Origin: Onchocerca volvulus
Taxonomy: Eukaryota > Nematoda > Chromadorea > Rhabditida > Onchocercidae
DNA: 64,000 bases
Reading direction: 5' to 3'
NCBI GenBank assembly: GCA_000499405.2
Contig: HG738139.1
Coordinates: 1,020,108-1,084,107 of the forward strand
The notes under the pieces were generated by a model that saw nothing but the letters and a program-made list of their open reading frames with translations, searched no databases and was not told the origin of the DNA. The position numbers and the translations under genes are program-made. This document shows, piece after piece, positions 25,201 through 38,416 of this stretch (its first letter is position 1; every line of letters begins with the position of its first letter).

Positions 25201-28200
25201 TTATTTTTGATCGCTAAACGATGCCTTATTTATTTATGACGATAGGATTATATGAAAATTTGTTTTAAGAGTACTATTTTAAGAATAAATTTTAAAATTG
25301 CTGAAAAAAAGTTCAAAAAAATTTTTTTCTCTAAATTCCCTTTAAATAAATTACTGAAGTTTTTGAACAGTTTCAAAATTTACTCTTAAAATAGTAAACT
25401 TGAAAAATTTTTCTATTCATATTTTGTACATCTGATTAATGTATCCATTATATGAAGCAAATTATAGAGAAAATTCTGATGAAATTTCCCAGTTTGCAAT
25501 GAAATTTGTGAAATCTTTGTTAGATGCCGAATATCATGGGTACCAAATATTCTTGGATTCATCAATGTTATCATAAGAGAGTTGTACATGCAAATTCTTC
25601 AACATTCACATTGCAAATCGGACTACCAAGAATTAATTTCATTTTTAGCGATGGAATGGTTAATTTAATCAATTATCTGAATTAAATCAAAAATTGTTAC
25701 GTATAAAATTCAAATGTGCTCTATTGATTGTATAATCGAGAATGGCATTGAATTATTATACAGAAAAGAAATAAAAAAGTTTACGAAGATTGATGATGAT
25801 ACTTTGTTGAGTGACATTTAATTTAGACGATGAAACGTTGAACAAACTTTTTAATTATCACATTGCTGCAGTTGGATAAAATGAAAGGATCTTTGCAACA
25901 GGTAGAGTGATTGATTATATGTTAAGTAATCATTTTCATGGCATTTATTAATTTTGATATTTGTCAATAATAGTTTGATTAATACATCGAATCTTGTCGT
26001 ATGTGCGCTTTATTTTAGCATATAGAACATTATGTTTTTATCAATTTATCAAATCAACATAACTATATTGGAGTTTAAGCTGAAGATGGAAAAAGAAGGA
26101 TACAAAAAAATGGAAATATGAATGATTAGTTGATAAAGCTAAGAATTTTTGGAAATTAATTAAATAACAAACAAGTAAACATGAAATTTCACTGTCATGA
26201 AAATTGTCTTCAATTTGAGCAACATGTAAAAATCACAATTTTTTGAAAAAAAGAAAAAAAATTTTTTTTTCGAAAATTCAGAAATTCTACTGAATTGGAT
26301 AACCAATGTTGTGTAAATTGCACGCTATCGAGAAGTACTAATTGCTGTAACAGATGGAAATTGAATAAGACATATTTTTCTGTTCCTTCTAGTAATGTAG
26401 ATCGAAATTCACAAGCTAAGCATAAAATTAATAACATTTTTAAACTTTTTTAAAATTAACAAATCGTTTCATGTATTTTTATTCGTAGATACGTGAATCT
26501 TACGTTTGAACTTTTGCTCAAAAATATAAAATGTACGTATTTCGATTTAGGTTAGCTCTAAAGCAAATAAAATAATAGAAACAAATTTCGATAAGAAAAG
26601 ATGAATCTTGCAATTGTTGCAAAAGATTTTATCTGATCGGAAAGACTGCTTCATTGATTATTTATCTGTTTATATCGATAATAATTCATTTTAAGTAAGT
26701 ATACTGGCAAATTTTTAAATTCATCAAATGATTGCTTTGGTGATTGTTGAAAGATTTCTCGGGATAATTATGGAGTGAAATAAAATTCTGATATATTACT
26801 GCGTGGTTTTATGAAGCAAGTAAAAATAGTCTGTGGTACTTTGAAAGAAATAGCAATGAGATAAAGTACGATATATGAGAAAATGATATAATGTTTGATT
26901 TAATTTGAGTGATTGATTCTATAAAAGATACCATAAAAAGTGTGTAATTCATAGATTTTCCTAAAATTTAGTCTTTGAAATGAATATTTTGTTAATTTAA
27001 ATCATTAAAATAGTAAAAAAATATTGATAGATATTCTGAGAGTGTGTGATGATATCTTTTTACTTAAGCTGCATATGCAAATGTAAAATTTTAGGGAAGA
27101 AATTACTATGTTCATTACCAAAGAAATTTTGGAAATTTTCAAAAGTTATTTCTCAACAAACTAAGATAGCATATTGATTATTATTGATTAAATTAATTTT
27201 ATAATTTGTGTTTGCTTGATTCATCCCTCTATTTCCTTGTGAAAATAATTTATTAGTAAAACCAATGCAAAAATTGAATTTTGAAAATGCGTTTTATTAA
27301 TTATTCAAATTAAATATTATTATCATCATTGCAAAGCAATTTTCCACTGGATATTTAACGAGCAACAGAAATGTAAAAAGAAATTAAAATATAAACATTA
27401 AATGAAATAAATTAAATTAAATTAGATTGTATATGGATGGCATCTTTTATAGAAGCATAGTTTTTAATGTTATGCTTAGTAATAGTACCGGTATTATATT
27501 TTGTCAAAACCGGTAATATCTACCATCGCTAATGAACAATGATTACCAAAATTATACTGAATAGATCTTAACAATTAAATTGTCTCGTAGGTACGATAGG
27601 AATTTGAAAGCAACAATTGATGAAAACTGGTTGTTTGTGGTACTCTAATAAAGTAATAATGATGAATGAAACAGATTGAAAAGAATAAAAATGCATCAAA
27701 ATGCAATTCAATTCGTGTATAATATGCATTTTGAACAAGAAATCTTCTCAATAATTGTGATTATTTTTCGGACAATCAGTGAGTATGATTTGTAAGCGGA
27801 ACTGACTATGATTTTAGAAGATAAGTTACAGAAGATCTTGAAATTTGATCTTGAAATTTTGAAAAATCAATGATACAGAAAGACAAGCTGATACATCAAT
27901 CATTGCTTACATTTCGTAAATTCGTTTTCAATTTAATTTAAGAAAATTTCTCTTAAAATCACTTTTAATTCATCCTACCCACTCACGTGAATTTTCGAAA
28001 TATGTAACGAAATCTCCCTCAATATAAGAGCAATTATAAGAGCAACTTTTTTTAATCCCATAAGAAAATGTATGAAATTAGGTTCAAAATTTCTGAATAA
28101 AAAATTAAATTTTTGGATTGCTTCTTTGAAGCAATTGATAATTGTTAAATAATTCCTGTATCGATAATTATTATTGTTATAAATGTCAAATAATTGATAA

Positions 28201-30249
28201 TTATTATATTTAAATAGTGATAATTGTATCGAAATTATGTCATGATTTCCAATTCTTGAAGTGGTCATTCAGCATCTCGTTTCATAGTTGAAAGAATTTT
28301 CTTTTAAATTTAAAATCGATAGTATTATATCTTCTTCCTTTTTTTTTCTTTTTTGAATGAAAGAACTAATCAGAGTATCAAATACTGGTACAAATTTTTT
28401 GTCCACTGAAGCGCATTTTTATTTATATTTTTGATGATTCAAATACAACGATATGAAATCAACAATTATTATTTTCGATTAATTAATGAAAGTTTTGCTT
28501 ATTTCCTAATATGAAAATCATTTTTTTTTTGAGAAAAATGGGTCATGATACGATGTGTGACGAATCACACAATTGAACAGAATTTAAAGTTTTGAAATTT
28601 GCAAAAAAAAGAATAGATTTTAATTAGTTACTGGGATAATTAATTTGTCAATTGATCGAAATTAAATTTGAAATTTACAAAAAATTAGGGTAAAATCCAA
28701 AAATTTTTATCGAGAAATTTTATGACGGGTTATTTTTCATTAAAAAGTTTAAAAAAAACAAAAAAACAAAAAAAAAAAAAACAGAAACAGGGAAATATTT
28801 TTATTGAAAAAATCTTAAATTTTCATTTAAATTAACATTTTCGAGAATTTCATCAATAATTCATTCTTAAACAAAGATATGGCAAAATCATCGATTATTT
28901 AAATGATCCCTTCCTTTTTCCTATTGATGTTTATTCAGGTAAAAATAAGTGAAAAGTGATCGCTGTCCAGCCGGGAATAAGCAAGGTCATTCAAGACTTC
29001 GCCTTGTAATTTACGCAAATAGAGCATCCATGGGGATTGAAATATACACAATCATCTAAATTATTTATGTCAACAATGCTTGAAGGAATAAAATTTGCAC
29101 CTGGACATTGTCAACCTAACAAATGACCAAATGATATATTACTCCCGATCATGTCCTTTGTCTCCGCGGACAACAACTTCCTTCCACTTCCTGTCATTTT
29201 TGAAATAGAACATCAGAAGAATCCTGCTCAGAACTCCCCTCATATCAGTCGGATAATAAAGTAACGAAAATCGCAAAATCTATCAAAAAATCATTTGATC
29301 ATACTTCTAAAAAAATTCTTCAAAAAGCGCGCAAACAATCCAAAAATCCTTCCAATTCAAATTTCAATTATTTACAAAATATTAAAATATCACATAAAAA
29401 ATCTTTTTTCGATGACTGTTTTTGCATATTTAATTATTTTTATCTGTTTCTTATATCATTATGTGAAAATTATGAAATTAATCCTTATTATGTTTTTTTT
29501 CAAATTAAATTATTTTAACTCTTAAAGTTTGACTGCATAGATAGTTTTCTGAATTTTAATAATCCTTACTACATTTTTGATCTTTTATTCGTAAAATTTC
29601 GATCAAAATTTTCTACTTTCAAATTCAAAAATGAAAGAACTTTATCTTCTATGGACAAAAATTCTATTTTCCAATTTCTTCCCTTTCCGCTTTCAATAGA
29701 TAACCAAAATTTGCCATTGTTGTTATCATATGATAAAGAGATAAACTTAATCACTTTTCCCGTAAGTTCTTAACAACGAGATTTTTCTATTGTTTGATAA
29801 ATAAGATAAGTTATTAAATTAAAAGTAAATGCACGAAAAATTGCTGCCAATATATTTTCGGAAAAACATAAATCAGTTTATGAAAGATTTGAGAGGAAAT
29901 AAAATAAATTTTAACTAAACTTTGTGTATGTAAATTCTTTCGGAGAAAAATTTGCAGTAATTATTGCATTTCTTTTAATAATTATAATGAATGAATAAAA
30001 TAAACTAACAGAAATGGAAATTTCTTTAGGTGTTGCTAATTGACGTCTATTTCTTCCCATTTTAACTAATTTATCCATTTCAATTTCTCGTTCGATTTGC
30101 AATCGTGCAGCAATTCGTTCTGGATTCAATCTCATTGAAATAGTTTGTGTTGGAATCGAACAAAAACAAGCCAGAAATAGTAATGGAAAAAAAGTTGGCC
30201 AAAAATGTATGGCAATAATAGAAATGTGTTGATGATTGTTCCACCTCAT
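16213..30249 (-). CDS. dex-1: DEX-1-like transmembrane protein with two NIDO domains and EGF modules
   Basis: Exons: 30249-30010, 24929-24783, 24414-24267, 23754-23624, 23456-23361, 23106-22926, 22810-22673, 22067-21924, 21212-20971, 20333-20183, 19844-19726, 19588-19475, 19293-19065, 18865-18643, 18567-18429, 18210-17962, 17847-17743, 17440-17326, 17202-17115, 16998-16830, 16708-16586, 16365-16213. Phases agree throughout: 3444 nt, 1147 residues, close to C. elegans DEX-1. Order: signal peptide (hydrophobic 9-32), furin-like RNRR at 66-69, first NIDO (about 81-310, FEYGPDAGDQEL), Cys-rich module (315-360), EGF (361-409), calcium-binding EGF (409-447, DIDECLQPDVC), second NIDO (about 450-690), Ser/Thr/Glu-rich stalk (694-970), TM helix (972-994) then CCCRRK, and a 150-residue cytoplasmic tail. 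In C. elegans DEX-1 acts with DYF-7 to anchor amphid dendrite tips and in seam-cell remodelling. The acceptor at 22068 (TTTCAAG) is the weakest junction. Confidence 0.85.
17591..17648. repeat. Inverted repeat, about 20-bp arms, in a dex-1 intron
   Basis: 'gaaaatattttctgaaaatt' at 17591-17610 and its near-complement at 17629-17648 could form a hairpin in the intron between exons 17 and 18. Confidence 0.6.
24536..24680. repeat. Palindromic 'tggaatac' repeat cluster in a dex-1 intron
   Basis: 'attccatgaatatagaatac', 'ggaatactgtattcc' and related copies occur in both orientations between exons 2 and 3. The cluster could fold back on itself. No coding content is supported. Confidence 0.55.
24930..30009. 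other. dex-1: Large first coding intron of dex-1 (about 5.1 kb)
   Basis: This intron separates the signal-peptide exon from the first NIDO exon. The flanking exons join in phase 0 with good splice sites (TTTCT/GTTAGT and TTCTAG/ATT). No nested gene or extra NIDO-type exon is visible. It contains a foldback at 25272-25400 and long A/T runs near 28742-28781. Long first introns often carry enhancers, but no specific element is recognised. Confidence 0.6.
25272..25400. repeat. Imperfect foldback in dex-1 intron 1
   Basis: The left arm starts 'tactattttaagaataaatt' (25272); the right arm, read in reverse, is 'tactattttaagagtaaatt' (ending near 25396). The complementarity continues through 'gttcaaaaa', giving arms of roughly 45 bases. 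It may be a small MITE-like remnant. Confidence 0.65.
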
Positions 30250-30283
30250 TTTCAATTAATTAGTTGTTATTACCCGCAAAATT

Positions 30284-30290
30284 CTGAAAC
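30284..30290 (-). promoter_or_regulatory. dex-1: 5' UTR acceptor of dex-1 (SL site or short UTR intron)
   Basis: On the minus strand GTTTCAG ends at 30284, leaving a 34-base 5' UTR before the ATG at 30247-30249. A GTAAGT donor lies 38 bases further upstream, with a duplicated 'caagccttagt' in between. A very short UTR intron or an SL acceptor are both possible. Confidence 0.45.
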
Positions 30291-31002
30291 TAAGGCTTGA
30301 CTAAGGCTTGAATAAACTTACGCATTATAATATTCAATTTGGCGTAAAAGTATGATAACAGAAAATAAAACGTAAGCAGATCAATGAAAGTATATGATAA
30401 GTAATCAACGCTTTATAAATAGCATATCACTGTTGTTAACATGTGACAGAATTACTGTTTCTTTCGTATTCATTACGGTAATGGTCATATGAATTCATGG
30501 ATAATTTTGAAAGTTTCTCGATTTATGTATTTTTCCTAAATTTTTCAAAAATTTCTTATTAATCTCTTAAATGCAGGATAAAAGTAGTAAAAAATAATCA
30601 TAAATATAGATAAACTGTAAAATCAGTTATTTCATTTTTGTAAATAAATTGGTCCAGAAAGTTTTTCAAAATGAAAACTTTCAATTTCAGCAATGTGAAC
30701 ATATAATTTTCAAGAAAATTAAAAAAATTGCACAGATAAGTAAATTATCTATCATTGCTAAGTGATTAGCATATTTTTATCACCAATAGTTGCTGAATTA
30801 GGAAAAAACATTCAATTGATAAATGATATAAATGAAGTATTTCAGAGAGATGACAATGATGAAATGGATAAATGACCTATAAAATGAATAAATATCGAGA
30901 AATCTCCAACAAAAAAATATTTGACTGCATGATGATTATTAGATAATATTTAAATGATTTTGAAATGATAGGAGATAAAAATATTAAATAATTTTGAAAT
31001 TT

Positions 31003-31007
<5 letters not shown>

Positions 31008-31058
<51 letters not shown>
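31008..31058. repeat. (CT)n microsatellite
   Basis: About 50 bases of nearly pure CT, preceded by 'ttttctttct'. A purine-rich GA/GAAA tract on the same strand (about 31215-31246) is its rough complement. Confidence 0.95.
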
Positions 31059-31062
<4 letters not shown>

Positions 31063-34000
31063 CCTTAATCAAGATAATTATATCCGGGATAACAAATAAA
31101 AATATCGAAGATTTTTATCAGGAATAGCTTCAGGCGATCGTAACAGTTAACTCATTCAGGACAATTCGAAAATTCTTCAAAATACATTTGAAACATGATA
31201 GTTTTATAAATTAAAAGAGAGAAAGAAAGAGAAAAAGAAAGAAAGCAATAAAGGAATGTATATGTGAATTGGTTAAAAATAGTATTATCAAAAAGATGAA
31301 ATAATGCCCGACAAATCTTGTAATTAATTAAAATACGCGAAATATTTTTGCAGAATATTTTTAGGGGAAAAATTCAACGAAAAAACATTATTTTTAAATG
31401 AAAATAAAAGTAAATATCTTTTGTTTATTGTAATTAAAAAGTAAGAAAATAAATGTATTTATTGAAAATTCATTTTAAATCTTTTTTTTTTTTCTCGCAG
31501 CAAACGATATCAATCAAATATCATTGCTTGCATAAATGATGAAACTATTAATATTTTATGCTGATGTTAATCTTTACATATATTACGTTATATTATTTAT
31601 TGGTATTTGAAAGATTTGTTTAAAGATAAGATAATTTTAATTTTCCGATATTTTAGTTCAAATATGAATTATGTACACGGCTATCTGTGTAAAACTTATT
31701 GTGATGGAAATTGGTAAAAATATTAATGAAAACGAATTTAGTTATGTATTTTTCCAATTTACTGAAAGCATTCTGGAATTTATATTTAAGCTATATGTTA
31801 TGACTTTGTGCTACCTATTTGTTCTCGACTTTATACAACAAAATATTTAAAATAAATTTTACAAGAAACTAAGATAGAAAAGCGGTAAAAAACCAAACTG
31901 AAATGACTGTCTGAAATTGCAAATTCGCTAATTTTATCAATAATAAAATACTGATCTTCTCGTTTATGTTCAATCCTTCAAATTAGGATTTAAATTTTAT
32001 ATCTAATTGAAAAAAAAAATTAGCTATTAGTTTGCTGAAAGTTATCTCAACAAGTATTGCTCTTTGCTAGCGAACTTACTGATAATAGTAGTGATAAGAC
32101 AGATTAAAGCCTATTCTGAAATCATTATGATTTACAGTTTTATATTAATATCGTAATGATTATCATTTATCGCTTTATCAGTTTTGACAATAAATCCGAA
32201 GTAAATATCAAGATTATAGAGAAAAAATCATGCCACTTTCATACAAAAGAAATCCATCTGGAATCAATAAATCAATAAACCTATAATTAATGAATGAATA
32301 AATCTAGAATCAGTGAATGAGTTGAATTTGAAATCAGTGCTTAAGAATTAACGAACATGATAAATCAATGATATCGTTGTTTCAAATGTGATCATCTATA
32401 TAAAATCCTATTCATCCTCCTTTTATTGTTTAATTTCATAATCGAAAAATAATTCGAAATGATTGCTATGAAATGATTTTTCTTTTTTCGAATGAAAAAG
32501 AGTAAATTTCTGAAAATTTTTTATCAATGAAATGTGATAAAATAGCGAGCATTTTTGAAAAAAAATTGTTTTAGACAGCTTGAAAAGGCATATATAGCCA
32601 TCATTCTTACATATCATAAATCTTCATTGAATATTTTCCAAAACTTTTCATTTTATGACATGACAGATAGGAGAAATTTGGAAAGAAATTTAAAATGAAT
32701 TAAATAGCAAGGGACTAGACTATGTTTTGTCCTAAGCATTTACATTATAATACTAAGAAAGCTTTCAGCGCTTTCATTTGCTCATAATATTGGAAAATTT
32801 AGTTAAACAGATTGACATTATTTTTATTAGTAATTCTCATATTACTCATTCTAATATTGCTATTAATTAATAATTTAATTGAATAAATTGAAATCTATTT
32901 ATTAATATTAAATGAAGCTGACATTTCACATCTGCAAATGGTAGATATAAAAGGAAATTAGTGGCGAATATTGGAAAGTTTAGTTAAACAGATTGAAATC
33001 ATTTTTATTACTATTAAATTGAGGCTAAAATTACGGATATATCAGAAATTAGCGTCAAATACAAGGTTTGGTTTTCACATATTGCATTATTAAAAGGAAG
33101 TGTCATGTCACCTACACAGGTATGTATTAGAAGAGACACGTACCATTTGAGCGACATGTACAAAGTTGACGGGAAGTAATTTGACGAAGGTGATTAATTC
33201 GGACAATGAATGTTTAGCTTCACAGCGCATCATAGAACATTTGAAGGAAATTGTAATAAAAATTTTTGAAAGGACAACGATATTTTATTTTCAAAATATT
33301 CCACTTTAATATCATTTTTATCACCTATTAAATTCAGCTGAAATAAATATGTAAAATTTGAAATTGACAGCGCATTCCGAATCTTATGAAAATTTCTTCA
33401 TAAGTTAGATATTAATTATTAATTAGAAATCATGATGTCATCGAAAAATAATCATTTAAACATGGAATTAAAGAAAAATACGCATATGTTTACAATTATT
33501 CACTAAAGTTTGCTCAGAAAACGTGATCCTAAGGTGTCGTTCGCTAGATGTGATCTCAAGGTTATACCAATTGACAGAATGATATTTTCATAAAGATGAT
33601 TTTATGGATTGATCTTTCAAGGTCTATTCTGTCTTTTCCTTTTTCTATTTTGCTTTCTTATACTTTTCCTTTTATGGCATTTCTCAGATCTGAATGGAAA
33701 TTCAAGATTAAAAATCGATTGTAATAGTTATCATATTGTTTTTATTATCGATTAGTTCATTTCTTTAATCGAAATGAAAACTTCAAAAGAATCTACCCGC
33801 ATATAACAGATCAAATAGAATAAGATTTTTTACTTTTACTTTTTACTTTCTTCAATAATAATAAACTAAAAAGCAAGAAAAAAATTGATCATTTTATAAT
33901 TTGAGCAAATTTAATTATTTGTTACTGCCAGAAAAATTCTCGTTGGTGACATTTTAAGGCCATCATAATTCGTCCTTCACCCTTTTTCTTAGTTCTCGCT

Positions 34001-34139
34001 GTAAATCTTAGGACTTTTCAGTATTAAAAATATGACCTTTGTTAATTTTCATGAACTACGAATAATAAATGATTTGTCGAAAATTTCATTTTCTCTTTTC
34101 AGCATTTTTTTTTTATTTTTTAAATCAATAGTTTTATCT

Positions 34140-34200
34140 ATTTCATCATTTATTTTTCAATCAATAGTTTTAGCGATTAATTGAAAAATAATGATGAAAT
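34140..34200. repeat. Hairpin with about 25-bp arms
   Basis: 'atttcatcatttatttttca' at 34140 and 'tgaaaaataatgatgaaat' ending at 34200 are complementary with one gap and a few mismatches, around a loop of about 9 bases. Confidence 0.7.
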
Positions 34201-36167
34201 GACTAATAGCTACAGCTGGAATCCATTTTTAAGATTTGAAAATTAATAAGAGTAAGAAAAACAAAATAAAAAAAAAACAAAAAAACAAAGAGAATAGCAA
34301 AATGGAAAAGAAATATACAAAAGAAAAATGAGTACTTTCAACGGATATTTCTTCTCAAACTTTTGGATGCTCAGAGAAATGACACTTGTGATTTGCCTAA
34401 TATTTATCATTTTGACCCTAATATTTATCACTTCGCCTATTTCGATTCTTATCATCAATTCTAAAGATAATTTTGATAATTCAACAGGATCAAAATCAAC
34501 CATATGACACATCTCTTTTCTATTCTGATTCATACTGCATGCATTCTTTACTTTTCAAAAAGAAAAAATGAGAATGCTATTGATTAGCAAAATAAAATTC
34601 TTCGTGATCAAGAATTTGGATAAAACTTTTTTAGCATATTTAAAAAAAAAGAAAAAAATTGAATAAAGGAAGAAATGGAATGGAATGATCGTTTGAATTA
34701 CACCTTGATCGGGCCACAAAAAGATAAAAGGACATGACAAGTGGACAGAAGAGATAGGATGAAACGTTTGACAGAAGGACTGGATATCACCGGTTTCTTT
34801 CTGGCATTAAATTTTATGAAAAGAGAGAAATGACAAGGTACATGGATGGGTAGACACTGTATCTTCTTTCCTTCCTTCCTTCCTACCCGTTTCTCTCTTT
34901 TAAATTCTTCAGTTTTGTGTGATGTCCAAGTCAAAGCTGTCGTTTGTCATTTCGCTGGTCGATATCATTGTTATCTTAACCGGACACAAAATAGGCCATT
35001 GAATACATAGTAATTTTTCTACCGCTAACATTTATTCATTTGCATTACGTGTTACGTGACTGATCAAATATATTACGTTACGTACGTATGGTTGCAGTAT
35101 TTCGCAGCTATTTGCTAATATATCCGTAGAAAAGAATTGCTTTTAACGTATCAATTGTTTGTTGAATATTGCAACTATAATAGAAAAATAATAGCGAGAC
35201 GGAATTAATTTGTTAAAATACAATTTCTCTAACAAGAATTAATTATAAAATATTCTATAATTGATAGATAAATTGAAAGTTAATTCATAAAATTGAATTG
35301 CTAAAAGGCATTGTTCATAACAGTACGATTTATTCTTCTCGAAAAAGCGTATTTCACTATCAATGAATGCACGAAAAGACATTGAGGAAAATTATTGATG
35401 ACATTCTGTTTTGTTTTCTTTCTACGTCCCGTGTCATTTGATCTTATCTAATTTAGAAATCTTAATTGCACACTACCAAGATACAATGAACTAAGTGGGG
35501 AAGAAAGGTCACTACGATACAATAAATTAAGTAATGCTTAATTAGCAAAATTCGTCTCGAACACTTAATGGCATTATCCTGACGAAATGGGATCAAGGAT
35601 TGATGAAAATCAATAGATCATTGATCATTCGATCAAATGATAAAAGTGATCCAGTTGATTTCAATGATTGTCAATCCATGACAGCTAAACCTAGCTATTA
35701 TGTCTTTCTTATATAATGATTTTTAAAAACATTAAGGAAATTAATCAGAAAAATGAATTTAAACTAAAACCAAACAACTATTCAAACTATTAAAAATGCA
35801 TACATTGAAATGTGATTTAAAAAAAAAAAAAAAAAGCATTCTGTAATAAGAGAAATTTCAGTTGCGAAAAATTGGAAATAATGAAAATATCGATGCATAT
35901 GTCAAATTTCAAGGGGAAAATTCGAATAAATTCTGCAAAATGAAAAGCATCAAATCGTTCAAAGATAAATTCTTGTATTCGAAAATGAGATTTATTGTTT
36001 TTCTCGCTCCTTAGTTTCACCACATTCATCTAATCTACATCTTACTTCATACTAGCATCCATCCATTCATCTATTACTTCACAGATTTCCAATAGCATAA
36101 TTTATTGTAAATATTATAAATGTATTAGTTGAAAAAGTTTCTTATGGCCAAAAGAAGAATTTTAAAG

Positions 36168-36490
36168 AAAATAAATTGAAATAATTCGCAGAAAATACTC
36201 GAAAAAAAATACTTCAATTTTTTATCTAATAAGATGAAATGTTAAATCGTGCACGCCTGAAAATTGCATCAAATGCAAAAAGATCGATTTGAAGAAAATA
36301 AATTCGAATTGCATAAATTGCATCATTAATCAGACGAATTTTTTGAAGTTAAAAAAATGAAAATTGCAAAAGAAATAAATCGAAATAATTAGTAAAGACT
36401 ACTTCATTTCTTCATTTTTCAGAAAATGTTGAAGTGCGCGCCTAAGAATGCGCCAAATGTGAAAGATCGATTTTGGTGGAAATAAATCGA
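36168..36490. repeat. Diverged direct duplication, about 200-bp period
   Basis: The motif order 'aaataaattgaaataatt', 'cgcctgaaaattgcatcaaa', 'aaagatcgattt', 'gaaataaatcgaa' occurs near 36169-36305 and again, diverged, near 36378-36490 ('cgcctaagaatgcgccaaa'). Confidence 0.6.
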
Positions 36491-36734
36491 ACAAAGTTGA
36501 ATGATACATAATTATAATCGAATATACATATGTATTATGCGAAGATGGATGACCTTCATCAAAATAAGAATTTTAGCGATGACGTGCAATCATCGATGAA
36601 GATTTATGGTTCAAAAGATTGTGTGATATTTGTCAACAGAAATTAATAATTAGGTGATTTTAAGTAATAACCATACTATACTACTCTAACAATTCATTTT
36701 GTATATTGTTATCAGGTTTTTTTTTTTTTTTTTT

Positions 36735-37150
36735 TGACCTTATATTTAAAATTGAAGATTTAATAAGTTCGCTATCGAAAATTTTTTTCGATTTACAAAA
36801 AGATTTCCTATAAATTAATTAGAAGTTTAAAAATCAATTCTATAGCTGAAATAAACGATTTGATAAGTTTAAGAACGGAAATTTATTGACTTCAAAAAAA
36901 TTTTTTATAAATTAAAAAAAAGAAAAAAACAAGGACATTGAAAATCTAAAAAAAGATTAGTCGTGAATTTGAAATCGAAAACTTACGTTCATTACTGAAA
37001 ATTTATTAACCTCAAAAAAAAACTTATATTATAAATTAGTTAGAGGTCTAAAAATTAATCGCATACTTGAATTAAATGGTTAAAAAACTCACTATTGAAG
37101 ATTTATTTATCTCAAAAAAAAAAAAAAAATTTCCCTAGTAAATTAATTGG
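36735..37150. repeat. Diverged tandem repeat, about 4 units of 110-130 bp
   Basis: Each unit contains 'gaaaatttattaacctcaaa' or a variant, an A run, 'tataaattaattagaagttt' or a variant, and 'aaaatcaattcta'. The units differ mainly in A-run length and point changes. Confidence 0.65.
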
Positions 37151-38067
37151 AATCGACATCATTTTATCACACAAATAAAATTTTATCATTATACAGTATT
37201 TTTGAAGTCAATAAATTATGATGTTATTCATTAATTTTTTACTTAAATTTTGCTAATTATTTTAATTTATTTCTTTTTTAATTTTTATTTTACATATTAA
37301 TGAAATGAAATAAAGTCTACAACACGAATCAAAAAATCCCTATTCATAAAAAAGAAGTAGGTTGAAATAATGAGTAAAGTTCAAGTAAAAAAAAAAAAAA
37401 AAAAAAGAATGTTGTGAATTCTTTTTGCCATATTTAATCATTATCAATAATTAGTAAAAATTTAAGAACAAAATATTAAATTTTGGTAATAATCAAATAC
37501 GAATTTTAATTTTAAAATATCTCAGATCAAAAAAAAAAGAAGACAAAATGACAAGTCTTTCAATAACATGCTGATCATTCTTGCAAAATGCCATAACAAT
37601 CGAAATCTTTGACATTCTTCTCGCCAGTACTTAATCATTCTCCTTTTATTCAAACAAACAGTACCTGGTTGTTAGGTAAATTCAGAAGATAAAGTACTGT
37701 TAATTGATTGATTCCTTTTAACTCCTTTCAAGTCAAATTTTAGATCAATCAATTTATCTTTCATTTCTATAGCTGATCACTCAGTATTTTTGATTTTCTC
37801 ATTATCATTAACAAAAGAGATATGGAAGAAAAGAGAGAGAGAGAGAGGGGAAGTGAAAAAAGGATAAATTAAAAATGCGAAAACTGTTGGAAAAAATTGT
37901 AGCTATTTTGGCATTTAAGAAGAGGAAATAAATTTATAGACGTGGATAGGAAGTCTTTTAGAAAATGAATTTCTAAGAAAAAAAAAAAAAAAAAAAGGTC
38001 ACATCAGTAATGCCTTGTAATTACCGATCATAAACATTAACAAATATCTCTGAAAAAGAACATTTAT

Positions 38068-38201
38068 GATGATAAATCTAAAAATAGACGAACAATAAGT
38101 TTGGAAATGGACGGATAATAAATCTGAAAATGGATGCATGATAAATCTGGAAATGAACTTATCAGAATTAAATGATAAGTCTGGAAATGAACGGATAATA
38201 A
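38068..38201. repeat. 23-bp minisatellite, about 5 to 6 units
   Basis: The consensus resembles 'gataataaatctggaaatg' plus 'gacg'. Successive units start near 38068, 38091, 38114, 38137 and 38171, with one interruption. Confidence 0.75.
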
Positions 38202-38370
38202 CTGTAGAATTTTTGAAAGATCAGCAATGAAAAGCAAGTCCTCATAGATTACTCCAAAGAAAAAGAAAGTACGGCCACTTCTTCCATCTGAAGGACCAGT
38301 TTTTAATTCTACATTCGCTGTTGAGAAGTAAATGAATGGAGGATTATGTGCATTTAATTCCTCATAGAGA

Positions 38371-38416
38371 TGCATGTATGCATGCAAGCATGCATGATGC
38401 ATGCATGAATATGCAT
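38371..38416. repeat. TGCATGCA-rich palindromic cluster
   Basis: Many overlapping TGCATG/GCATGCA palindromes occur in 46 bases ('tgcatgtatgcatgcaagca' then 'tgcatgatgcatgcatgaat'). Confidence 0.85.
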
